DNA of 64,000 nt from Streptomyces sp. R21 (GTDB lineage: Bacteria > Actinomycetota > Actinomycetes > Streptomycetales > Streptomycetaceae): the NCBI RefSeq assembly GCF_041051975.1, contig NZ_CP163435.1:8163001-8227000 (forward strand), in the 5' to 3' direction. Position 1 is the stretch's first letter, and each line of letters opens with the position of its first letter. This document shows positions 24,870 through 32,393 of the stretch, in pieces. A model generated the notes under the pieces. That model was not told the origin of the DNA. It saw nothing but the letters and a program-made list of their open reading frames with translations, and did no database searches. Position numbers and translations under genes: made by a program.

Positions 24870-25655
24870 TCACCCGAGCCGGGCGGCGAGACCTCCGGTG
24901 CACCGGACCTCGTCGCCCGCAGTGATGAGCAGTGCCTCGATGTCCGGGAGCGACTCCAGCCAGCCCAGCGCTTCCCGTGACCCCATCGCGAAGGCCGCCG
25001 TCGCCCATGCGTCCACCCAGGTCAGCCGGGGTCCCACCACGGTCACGGCCACCAGGTCGGTGACCGCCGACTTGCCGGTGCGCGGGTCGACGATGTGCGC
25101 ACCGCGCTCGGCGGTACCCGAGGTCGCCACCGCCAGCTCCTCGACACCGGCCGCGGAGACCACCGCCGCCAGGCCGCCCGGGCGCAGTGGGTCCGAGACG
25201 CCGACCCGCCACGGGCGGTGCGTGCCGGGCGCGCCGCACAGCTGGACGTCGCCGCCGCCGTTGACGCTCACACCGCTCGCCCCGGCCGCGGTGAGGCGCA
25301 GGGCCGCGCGCTCGGTCGCCCAGCCCTTCACCAGACCGGTCGGGTCGAGCCGTCCCTCGTACGTCGTGCTGAACCAGCCGTCGCTGCGTCGCTCCGCCTC
25401 GGCGCACAGGCCGAGCACCTCGGCGACGTCCGGATCGCAGTCGGCGACGGTCAGTTCACCGCGCGCCAGCCGCGAGAGCTGGCTGTCGTCGCGGTAGGTG
25501 CTGAACAGCTCGTCCACCCGGTGGAGTTGGGCGATCGCCTCCGTCAACGCGGCCTGGACGGCCTCGGGTTCACCGCCGCGTACGTCGAAGGAGAAGACGG
25601 TGCCCATGACCTCCTCCGCGTGCCGCAGCGCGGGTACCTCGACGGGTTCAGCCAC
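24870..25655 (-). CDS. apbE: FAD:protein FMN transferase (ApbE)
   Basis: Transfers FMN from FAD to a threonine of exported flavoproteins. 261 residues with family marks VMGTVFSFDV, DELFSTYRDDSQLSRL, DPTGLVKGWATERA, VNGGGDVQLCG, ATSGTAERGAHIVDPRTG and the metal-site DAWATAAFAMG. No signal peptide or lipobox is seen, unlike many Gram-negative ApbE proteins, so it may act inside the cell before Tat export or at the membrane face. It is the last gene of the five-gene electron-transfer operon and overlaps the preceding FMN-binding gene by 8 nt. That gene carries the matching acceptor motifs. Confidence 0.93.
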   Translation of the reverse strand: MAEPVEVPALRHAEEVMGTVFSFDVRGGEPEAVQAALTEAIAQLHRVDELFSTYRDDSQLSRLARGELTVADCDPDVAEVLGLCAEAERRSDGWFSTTYEGRLDPTGLVKGWATERAALRLTAAGASGVSVNGGGDVQLCGAPGTHRPWRVGVSDPLRPGGLAAVVSAAGVEELAVATSGTAERGAHIVDPRTGKSAVTDLVAVTVVGPRLTWVDAWATAAFAMGSREALGWLESLPDIEALLITAGDEVRCTGGLAARLG

Positions 25656-26484
25656 CGGCCTTGTCCAGGGCCGACTGGAGGGACGTCTTGTATCCGCCGC
25701 TGGTGTACGTGGCGCCGGACACCGCGTCGATGTTCGCGCTGCCGGCCGCCACCGCCTCCTGATTGAGCTTGGGCACCGAGTCGGAGGTCACCTGGGTGCT
25801 GCGGCCGCCGCTGGGCGCCTGCACCGCCTCCGCCTTCGTGATCTTCCCGCCGCTCACGGTGATCCGGACCTGGACGGGCCCGTACTCGGTCTGCGCGACG
25901 TTCCCGGTCACCGTACGGGCCTGCGAGGCGGGCGGGGCGGACGACGCCGCACCACCGGCCGGTGCGGACGGCTTGGCGGCCGGGGCCGACGAGGACGCGG
26001 GGCTCGACGGCGCCGTCTGCCGGCTTCCGGCCGCCTTCGCCTTGTCCACGGCCGACTGAAGGGACTTCTTGTACCCGGCGCTCGTGTACGTCGCCCCGGA
26101 GACGGCGTCGATGTCCGCGTTCTGCGCGGTGACCGTCTCCTGGTTGAGCTTCGGCACGGCGTCCGCGGTGACCTGGGTGCTGCGGCCGCCGCTGGGCGCC
26201 TGCAGCGTCTCGGCCTTGGTGATCCGCCCGCCGCCCACGGTCAGCCGCACCTGCACCGCGCCGTACTGCGTCTGGACCACGTCTCCGGTGACCGTGCCGC
26301 CCTGCGGGGCCGCGCCGCCCTGGGCCGACTGCTGAGCGGCGGCCGTCTGCTGGGCCGCGGCCCCGCCCTGCGCCGCCGCGGCGGCCGGGTCGGACGCCGG
26401 TTTCAGCGACAGCAGCAGGACGATCCCGGACACGGTGGCGGCGCCGGCCAGCACGGCACGCCGAATGGGGTGACTCTTCTTCAT
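25648..26484 (-). CDS. Extracytoplasmic protein with two FMN-binding domains
   Basis: A 278-residue single-span protein: cytoplasmic KKSHPIRR, one N-terminal membrane helix (AVLAGAATVSGIVLLLSL), an Ala/Gln-rich linker, and two FMN-binding domains in tandem (about 90-165 and 200-278). Each ends in the flavinylation motif DAVSGATYTS, whose first Thr is the covalent FMN site, followed by a near-identical GYKxSLQSAxDKA helix. Each domain also has VQxRxTVxGGxITKAExxQAPSGGRST. ATG 26484 resembles the start of the paralogue at 28463. It lies between a membrane reductase and apbE, so it probably accepts electrons from the reductase on the outer face. Confidence 0.9.
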   Translation of the reverse strand: MKKSHPIRRAVLAGAATVSGIVLLLSLKPASDPAAAAAQGGAAAQQTAAAQQSAQGGAAPQGGTVTGDVVQTQYGAVQVRLTVGGGRITKAETLQAPSGGRSTQVTADAVPKLNQETVTAQNADIDAVSGATYTSAGYKKSLQSAVDKAKAAGSRQTAPSSPASSSAPAAKPSAPAGGAASSAPPASQARTVTGNVAQTEYGPVQVRITVSGGKITKAEAVQAPSGGRSTQVTSDSVPKLNQEAVAAGSANIDAVSGATYTSGGYKTSLQSALDKAGG

Positions 26485-26503
26485 CGCTCCCGACTCCCGT
26501 CGC

Positions 26504-27883
26504 TCACATCTCGAACGACTCGTGATGGATGCGGCGGGCGGGGACCCCCGCGCCGCGCAGTGCTTCGTACACCTGCTGGGCGAAGCCGGGCGGCCCGCAC
26601 AGGAAGACGTCATGGCGCTCGATGTCCGGCATCTTCCGGCGCAGCGTGTCCGGCGAGATGTCCGGGCGCTCCCCGTCGGGGCTGTTCACGGCGTACATCA
26701 GCCGGGCCCCGCGCTCGTCCGCGATGGAGGACAGCTCGTCCCACAGGGCGAGATCCTGCGTGCTGTTGGCCCGGTAGAGCAGCGTCAGGTCGCCGGAGGC
26801 CGCGGGCAGCGTCTCGAAGAGCGCCCGCATCGGCGTGATCCCGACACCGCCGGCCACCAGCAGCACCTTGCCGCGGCTGCGCTTGCCCGCGGTCAGGGCG
26901 CCGTAGGGGCCCTCGGCCCACACCCGGGTGCCCGGCTCCAGGTCGCGCAGCGCGGAGCTGTGGTCGCCGATCGCCTTCACCGTGATGCGCAGCATGTGCG
27001 GGCGCGGCGCCGCCGACAGCGAGTACGGGTGCGAGCTGAAGCGCATGCCCGGCGAGAGGAAGCGCCAGCGGAAGAACTGCCCGGCCTCCGCGCCCATGCG
27101 GTGCAGCTTGCGCCCGCTGATCAGCACCGAGACGACCCCCGGCGACTCCTCGACCACCGCTTCGACCCGCATGCGGTGGCGCAGGTTGAGCCGGATCGGC
27201 GTGAGGATGCGGTACCAGAGCACCAGCGCGGTCACCGACCCGTACAGCCCGTACCAGACCGTCTTCGCGGTGGGCTCGACGGCGAAGTCGTTGCCGGAGG
27301 ACAGCTGGTGCCAGAACGTCAGGAACACCGCCGCGTACGTCAGTAGGTGCACGTGGTACCAGAGGTCGTACGGAATCCTGCGCCGCAGACCGCCGATCGA
27401 GATGAACCCGATGAACAGCAGCAGGCCGGTGCCGATCGCGGCCTTGCCCATGTCGGGCAGCTGCTGAACGGAGTCGACGGTCTGCTGCACGATGGAGCCG
27501 AAGTCCTTGCCGGACTGGAGGGCGTACCCGTACATCGTCAGGACGAGGTGGGCGAGGACCAGACAGAGCGTGTAGCGGCCGGTCATCGCATGCCAGCGGG
27601 CCACCCGGTCGGAGCCGACCCGGCGTTCCAGGGCGGGCACCCGGGCCATCTGGAGCACCACCAGCGCCATCAGGTACCCGGCGAGCAACCCGGTGATCCG
27701 GCCCGCGTTGAGGATCTTGCTGTTGTCGTCCGCGATGGACGGGGTGTTGCTCCACCACAGCCAGATCACCCCGGCCGCGCCCGCCCAGAAGGCGAGGAGC
27801 AGCGGGACGGCGGGCGAGCGTCGAGGGCGGATGCGGCGCATGGTCTGGCGCCGGGCGGCGCGACCACCGGCGATCGTGGACAC
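26504..27883 (-). CDS. Ferric-reductase-type transmembrane flavoprotein (1)
   Basis: A 459-residue membrane oxidoreductase: about six helices with heme-ligand-type histidines (RWHAMTGRY, LVLAHLVL, WYHVHLLTY, LTFWHQL), then a cytoplasmic FAD/NAD(P)H reductase half with HPYSLSAAP (FAD), VAGGVGITPMRAL and VFLCGPPGF (NAD(P)H). It should move electrons from cytosolic NAD(P)H across the membrane to the FMN-binding proteins encoded on either side. GTG 27883 has GGAGGA 5 nt upstream. It is about 50% identical by eye to the paralogue at 28489-29862 and ends in the same HHESFE(M/L) tail. Confidence 0.9.
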   Translation of the reverse strand: MSTIAGGRAARRQTMRRIRPRRSPAVPLLLAFWAGAAGVIWLWWSNTPSIADDNSKILNAGRITGLLAGYLMALVVLQMARVPALERRVGSDRVARWHAMTGRYTLCLVLAHLVLTMYGYALQSGKDFGSIVQQTVDSVQQLPDMGKAAIGTGLLLFIGFISIGGLRRRIPYDLWYHVHLLTYAAVFLTFWHQLSSGNDFAVEPTAKTVWYGLYGSVTALVLWYRILTPIRLNLRHRMRVEAVVEESPGVVSVLISGRKLHRMGAEAGQFFRWRFLSPGMRFSSHPYSLSAAPRPHMLRITVKAIGDHSSALRDLEPGTRVWAEGPYGALTAGKRSRGKVLLVAGGVGITPMRALFETLPAASGDLTLLYRANSTQDLALWDELSSIADERGARLMYAVNSPDGERPDISPDTLRRKMPDIERHDVFLCGPPGFAQQVYEALRGAGVPARRIHHESFEM

Positions 27884-27965
27884 GGTTCCTCCGTGTTCCT
27901 GCGTGGGAACGGGGCGTGGGGAGTGGCTCCTTGGCCCAGAGATACGTGCGCGGACCGCTGTTCGT

Positions 27966-28463
27966 TCAGAGGCCCGCCGAGTCCAGGGCGGACTGGAGGG
28001 ACTGCTTGTATCCGTCGCTGGTGTAGGTGGCCCCGGAGACGGAGTCGATCGAGGCGCTCTGCGCGGCCAGCGCCTCGCGCCTGAGCTGCGGAATCGCGTA
28101 GCTGTTGATCTCCTGGTCCTTCGGATTCTCCTGCGGGTAGGTGACCGCGGTGACGTCGGTGATCCTGCCGTTCTTCACCGTGACCCGCACCTGCACGGGG
28201 CCCCAGCGGGTCTGCACGGTGTCGCCGGTGACGGTCTTGGTGCCGGTGCTCTTCGAACCGCCTGATGAACCGGATGAACTGGAGGAACTTGAAGAGTCCG
28301 AGGGGGACTGGCTGCTCGATGACGATGACGATGACGATGACGTGTCGGCGACGGTCGGTGGTGTGTGCGGCTTCAGGGACAGCAGCAGGACGACACCGGT
28401 GACGGTGCTCGCGGCCGCCATGGTGATGCGGCGCAGCGGACGGTTCTTCTTCAGCGCGTGCAA
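27966..28463 (-). CDS. Extracytoplasmic protein with one FMN-binding domain
   Basis: A single-span FMN-binding protein of about 165 residues. The N-terminus HALKKNRPLRR and membrane helix match the two-domain paralogue. A Ser-rich linker follows (more than 25 Ser out of about 35 residues, partly encoded by a (CGATGA)4 microsatellite), then one FMN-binding domain ending in DSVSGATYTSDGYKQSLQSAL, whose first Thr is the likely FMN site. No ATG or GTG fits. TTG 28463 with TGAGG upstream is my choice, so the start is uncertain. It lies 25 nt after the upstream reductase gene. Confidence 0.82.
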   Translation of the reverse strand: MHALKKNRPLRRITMAAASTVTGVVLLLSLKPHTPPTVADTSSSSSSSSSSQSPSDSSSSSSSSGSSGGSKSTGTKTVTGDTVQTRWGPVQVRVTVKNGRITDVTAVTYPQENPKDQEINSYAIPQLRREALAAQSASIDSVSGATYTSDGYKQSLQSALDSAGL

Positions 28464-28488
28464 CGCGGCCTCACAGTTCTCGCAGTTC

Positions 28489-29862
28489 TCATAGTTCGAA
28501 CGACTCGTGGTGGATACGGCGGTCCGGGACTCCGGCGGCGTGCAGTGCCGCGTACAGGTCCCGGGCGAGGGCGGGCGGCCCGCACAGATAGACGTCGTGC
28601 GCCGCCACATCGGGTACGGCCGCCCGCAGCGACTCGGCGGTGAACCGGGGGCGCGTCCCGTCGGCGCCGTTGACCGCGTACAGGACGCGCGCCCCGCGCC
28701 ACTGCGCTATCGCCTCCAGCTCGGCCCCGAGCGCGAGGTCCTCGGCGGTGCGCGCCCGGTAGAGCAGCGTCACGTCGCCGGGGCCGCCGGGCAGCGTCTC
28801 GAAGAGGGCGCGCAGCGGGGTGATGCCGACGCCGCCCGCGATCAGCAGCACCTTGGGCGCGGTGCGCCGCTCGGCGGTCAGGGCGCCGTACGGGCCCTCC
28901 GCCCAGACCCGGGTGCCGGGCCGCAGCAGGCCGATGGCAGCGCTGTGGTCGCCGAGCGCCTTCACGGTGATCCGCAGCAGGTCGGGCCGGGGCGGCGCCG
29001 ACAGGGAGTACGGCGTCGACGTCCACCGCAGCCCGTCCGCGAGGAACCTCCAGCGGAGGAACTGCCCGGACTGCGCGCCCAGTTCGTCCAGTCGCTCTCC
29101 TCGTACGACGACCGAGAAGACCCCCGGCGACTCGCGGTGCACGGACTCGACGCGCAGCTTGTGGCGCACATTGAGCCGTACCGGCGCGAGCAGCCGGAAC
29201 CACCCGAGCAGCGCGGCCGTGCCCAGGTAGAGCACGTACCAGGCGGCTCGGGCGTAGACGTTGCCGACGAAGTCGGAGCCCAGCGTGAGCTGGTGGAAGA
29301 AGGCGAGGAACACGGCCACGTACGTGAGCAGGTGCAGGTAGTACCAGAACTCGTGGCTGACCCGGCGGCGCACCGCACCCGCCGACACGATCCCGACGGC
29401 GAAGAGGGTGAGCCCGCCGATCGTGGCCTTGAGCATGTCCGGATAGTCGAACACCACGCTGACGGTCTCGTGCACGATGCCGTACCCGTCCTGGGCGGCG
29501 TACCCGAACAGGACGAGGGTGACATGCGCGACCAGCAGGCAGATGGTGTAGCGGCCCGCCATGGCGTGCCAGCGGGCCACCCGGTCGGAGCCGATGCGCC
29601 GCTCCAGCAAGGGGACCCGGGCCATCAGCGCCACGAGGACCGCACAGCCGTAACCGCTCAGCAGCCCGGCGATCCGCCCGGCGTCGGTCAGCCAGCCGGC
29701 CGTGCCCACCACCGACCGCGTGTCGGACCACCACAGCGCGATGACGGCGGCGGCCCCGGCCCAGATCAGCGCCAGCAGAGGTGCGGCCGGCGAGGGCCGC
29801 GGCCGCCTGCGGGTTCGAGAGGGGCGCGGGACCGTGGCCCGCTGCTCGTACACCGTCGTCAT
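28489..29862 (-). CDS. Ferric-reductase-type transmembrane flavoprotein (2)
   Basis: A 457-residue paralogue of the reductase at 26504-27883. It has a membrane heme-type domain (RWHAMAGRYTICLLVAHV, FWYYLHLLTYVAVFLAFFHQ), then FAD (STPYSLSAPP) and NAD(P)H (IAGGVGITPLRALF, VYLCGPPALA) motifs. First gene of the minus-strand operon reductase-2, FMN protein, reductase-1, two-domain FMN protein, apbE. ATG 29862 has AAGGACGA upstream; the frame stays open to 30006 through tandem repeats that are better read as regulatory DNA. The two-component system is divergent, 240 nt away. The terminal electron acceptor (metal, quinone or a protein) is unknown. Confidence 0.9.
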   Translation of the reverse strand: MTTVYEQRATVPRPSRTRRRPRPSPAAPLLALIWAGAAAVIALWWSDTRSVVGTAGWLTDAGRIAGLLSGYGCAVLVALMARVPLLERRIGSDRVARWHAMAGRYTICLLVAHVTLVLFGYAAQDGYGIVHETVSVVFDYPDMLKATIGGLTLFAVGIVSAGAVRRRVSHEFWYYLHLLTYVAVFLAFFHQLTLGSDFVGNVYARAAWYVLYLGTAALLGWFRLLAPVRLNVRHKLRVESVHRESPGVFSVVVRGERLDELGAQSGQFLRWRFLADGLRWTSTPYSLSAPPRPDLLRITVKALGDHSAAIGLLRPGTRVWAEGPYGALTAERRTAPKVLLIAGGVGITPLRALFETLPGGPGDVTLLYRARTAEDLALGAELEAIAQWRGARVLYAVNGADGTRPRFTAESLRAAVPDVAAHDVYLCGPPALARDLYAALHAAGVPDRRIHHESFEL

Positions 29863-29875
29863 GTGTTCGTCCTTC

Positions 29876-29945
29876 CGGCTGTCCGGAACTTTCTCGGCCG
29901 TCCGGAACCCTTTCGGCTGTCCGGAACTTTCCGGCTGTCCGGGAG
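29876..29945. repeat. Four tandem 14-bp repeats at 19/19/18-bp spacing
   Basis: CGGCTGTCCGGAAC at 29876-29889, CGGCCGTCCGGAAC at 29895-29908, CGGCTGTCCGGAAC at 29914-29927 and CGGCTGTCCGGGAG at 29932-29945. They begin 14 nt before the reductase-2 start, so they cover its promoter or leader. TTCCGG/CCGGAA also gives local dyad symmetry. A binding array for a regulator is the simplest reading. Confidence 0.7.
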
Positions 29946-30000
29946 GAAACTGTGCGTCCGTAACTTCTGAGGACGCTCTGAAAGACGGCCCGCGGCGCGG

Positions 30001-30054
30001 ACTCACAGGGAACTGAGAGGGGCGGGCAGGGCAGACTCAGAGGAAACTCAGAGG
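30001..30054. promoter_or_regulatory. Paired 11-bp direct repeats, likely OmpR-type regulator sites
   Basis: ACTCAGAGG occurs at 30035-30043 and 30046-30054 (11-bp period). A weaker pair, ACTCACAGG (30001-30009) and ACTGAGAGG (30012-30020), has the same period. Tandem 9-mers at one helical turn are the classic operator form for OmpR/PhoB regulators. They end 49 nt before the response regulator gene, suggesting autoregulation and control of the divergent reductase operon. Confidence 0.65.
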
Positions 30055-30102
30055 CGGGAGGAGGCGTCGCGCCTCCCTGCACGGGCGATCCTGGAAGACG
30101 AC

Positions 30103-30855
30103 ATGAACACTCCCCGCTCCCGTGGCACTGGCCGCCCCGCACTCACCCGGCCCGACGGCACCCCCGTACGCGTCCTCGTCGTCGACGACGACCCGGACCT
30201 CGCCGAAGTCCTCTCCGGCGCCCTGCGCTACGAGGGCTGGGAGGTGCGCACGGCGGGCGACGGGGCCGCGGCCGTCGCCGAGGCGCGCGAGCTGGGGCCC
30301 GACGCCGTCGTCCTCGACGTCATGCTCCCGGACACCGACGGTTTCGCCGTGCTGCGCTCGCTGCACGCCGTACAGCCCGAGGTGTGCGTCCTCTTCCTCA
30401 CCGCCCGCGACGCCGTCGAGGACCGCATCGCGGGCATCACGGCGGGCGGCGACGACTACGTCACCAAGCCCTTCAGCCTGGAGGAGGTCGTCGCCCGGCT
30501 GCGCGGACTGCTGCGCCGCGCGGGCATGGCCCGGCAGCAGGAGGAAGGGCCGCGGCTGACCGTCGGCGACCTGGTCATGGACGAGGAGGCCCGCGAGGTG
30601 ACCCGTGGCGGCGAACTGATCGAGCTGTCGCCGACCGAGTTCGAGCTGCTGCGGTTCCTGATGCGCAATCCGCGCCGGGTGCTCAGCAAGGCGCAGATCC
30701 TCGACCGCGTCTGGTCCTACGACTTCGGGGGTCAGGCCCACGTCGTGGAGCTCTACATCTCCTACCTGCGCAAGAAGGTCGACGCGGGCCGCGAGCCGAT
30801 GATCCACACGGTGCGGGGCGCCGGGTATGTGCTCAAGCCGGTGACGGTTCGATGA
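30103..30855 (+). CDS. OmpR-family response regulator
   Basis: A 250-residue DNA-binding response regulator. The receiver domain (about 22-135) has VVDDDP, the phospho-acceptor Asp72 in VVLDVMLPD, the switch Thr in LFLTARD and Lys in YVTKPFS. A winged-helix Trans_reg_C domain follows (about 150-247, LSPTEFELLRFLMRN ... VVELYISYLRKKVD ... TVRGAGYVLK). It overlaps the kinase gene by 4 nt (ATGA). Direct repeats upstream and the divergent electron-transfer operon make that operon the natural target, by inference. Confidence 0.95.
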   Translation: MNTPRSRGTGRPALTRPDGTPVRVLVVDDDPDLAEVLSGALRYEGWEVRTAGDGAAAVAEARELGPDAVVLDVMLPDTDGFAVLRSLHAVQPEVCVLFLTARDAVEDRIAGITAGGDDYVTKPFSLEEVVARLRGLLRRAGMARQQEEGPRLTVGDLVMDEEAREVTRGGELIELSPTEFELLRFLMRNPRRVLSKAQILDRVWSYDFGGQAHVVELYISYLRKKVDAGREPMIHTVRGAGYVLKPVTVR

Positions 30856-32381
30856 GCCGGAGGCCTTTGCGCAGGTGGGCGGGGATCCGGCTGCCGTGGC
30901 CGCACACGCTGCGGGCCCGGCTCACCGCCGGACTGGTCGTGCTGCTCGCGATCAGCTGCGCCGCCGTGGGCGTGGCCGCGGTGGTCGGCCTGAACGGCTT
31001 CCTGACCGGCCGCCTCGACCAGCAGCTCTACGAGGCGGGGAGCCGTTATCCCGCGAGCCTGGAACACCAAGGCGTCGGTCCCAAACCCTCGGACAACGAC
31101 GGCGACGAGCACGGAGACGCCCGCAAGCAGGCCACCGGGACCTTCGGGGCCCGCCTGGTCGGTGGTGTGGTCACCAACGCCGCCGTCGTGCCCTCCGGGT
31201 CCACCGCCACGAATCGTGCGGTGCCGCTGACCGCCGCCGACGAGAAGAAGCTGGCCGCCGTACCGGTCGACGGCGCCGGGCACACCGTCTGTCTGTCGCC
31301 GCTCGACGACTATCGCGTGGTGGCGACTCGGGGGAAGGACGGCGATGTCCTGATCACCGGGCTTCCGCTGGAGCCGGTGGAGGCCACCGTGCACCGTCTG
31401 GAACTGGTCGCCGCCTGCGTCTTCGGCGCGGCCCTCGCGGTCACCGGCGTCGCCGGGGCGCTGTGGGTGCGCTGGTCGCTGCGGCCGCTCAGCAGGGTCG
31501 CCGCGACCGCCACCCGGGTCAGCGAACTCCCGCTCGCCAGCGGCGAGGTGGCGCTGCCGCCGCGCGCCCCCGAGTCCGACCCGCGCAGCGAGGTGGGCCG
31601 GGTCGCCGGCGCCTTCAACCGGATGCTCGGCCATGTCGAGGACGCGCTGACCAAACGGCACGCGAGCGAGGAACGGCTGCGCAGCTTCGCCGCCGACGCC
31701 AGCCATGAACTGCGTACGCCGGTCGCCTCGGTGCGCGGCCACGCGGAACTGGCGCTGCTGCACCCGGGGCCGGTCCCACCGAAGGTGACCCGGGCGCTGG
31801 AGCGGATCGCCGCCGAGTCGGCCCGCATGGGCGAGATGGTCGACGAGATGCTGCTGCTCGCCCGCCTCGACGCAGGCCGCCCGCTGGAACGGCTCCCGGT
31901 CGACCTCACCCGACTGATCCTGGACGCGGTCACGGACGCCCGGGCGGCCGGGCCGGACCACCGCTGGACCCTGGAGCTGCCGGAGGAGCCGGTGACGGTG
32001 ACCGGCGACGCCCACCGCCTCCAACAGGTGTTGGCCAACCTGTTGGCCAACGCCCGTTTGCACACGCCCGTTGGCACCAAGGTGACCGTTTCCCTCAAGA
32101 CCGATGCCCGCACGGCCGTCCTCGCCGTGCACGACGACGGCCCCGGCGTCCCCGAGGACGTCCGCCCCGGCGTCTTCGAACGCTTCACCCGCGCCGACCG
32201 CCGCCGCACGGAAGGCGCGGGCGGCGGAGCGGGGCTCGGCCTGTCGATCGTGGCGGCGGTGGTGGAGGCGCACGGCGGCACCGTCGCGCTGGAGAGCCGT
32301 CCGGGGGCTACGACGTTCACGGTGCGGCTGCCGGGCGCGGTGCCGGCGGACGGCTCGGACTCCGAGCGCGCGGACGACTAG
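30852..32381 (+). CDS. Sensor histidine kinase, partner of the OmpR regulator
   Basis: A 509-residue membrane kinase. TM1 is at about residues 22-46 (LTAGLVVLLAISCAAVGVAAVV) and TM2 at about 184-206. Between them is an extracytoplasmic sensor of about 135 residues that is rich in polar residues and has a single Cys. HAMP (about 207-262), HisKA with His285 in DASHELRTPVAS, and HATPase with NLLANARLHTP, DDGPGVP and GGGAGLGLSIV follow. ATG 30852 overlaps the regulator stop. The stimulus is not visible. A redox or metal cue would fit the neighbouring reductase operon. Its stop is 12 nt from the converging giant gene. Confidence 0.95.
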   Translation: MSRRPLRRWAGIRLPWPHTLRARLTAGLVVLLAISCAAVGVAAVVGLNGFLTGRLDQQLYEAGSRYPASLEHQGVGPKPSDNDGDEHGDARKQATGTFGARLVGGVVTNAAVVPSGSTATNRAVPLTAADEKKLAAVPVDGAGHTVCLSPLDDYRVVATRGKDGDVLITGLPLEPVEATVHRLELVAACVFGAALAVTGVAGALWVRWSLRPLSRVAATATRVSELPLASGEVALPPRAPESDPRSEVGRVAGAFNRMLGHVEDALTKRHASEERLRSFAADASHELRTPVASVRGHAELALLHPGPVPPKVTRALERIAAESARMGEMVDEMLLLARLDAGRPLERLPVDLTRLILDAVTDARAAGPDHRWTLELPEEPVTVTGDAHRLQQVLANLLANARLHTPVGTKVTVSLKTDARTAVLAVHDDGPGVPEDVRPGVFERFTRADRRRTEGAGGGAGLGLSIVAAVVEAHGGTVALESRPGATTFTVRLPGAVPADGSDSERADD

Positions 32382-32393
32382 CGGGTCGGCAGT

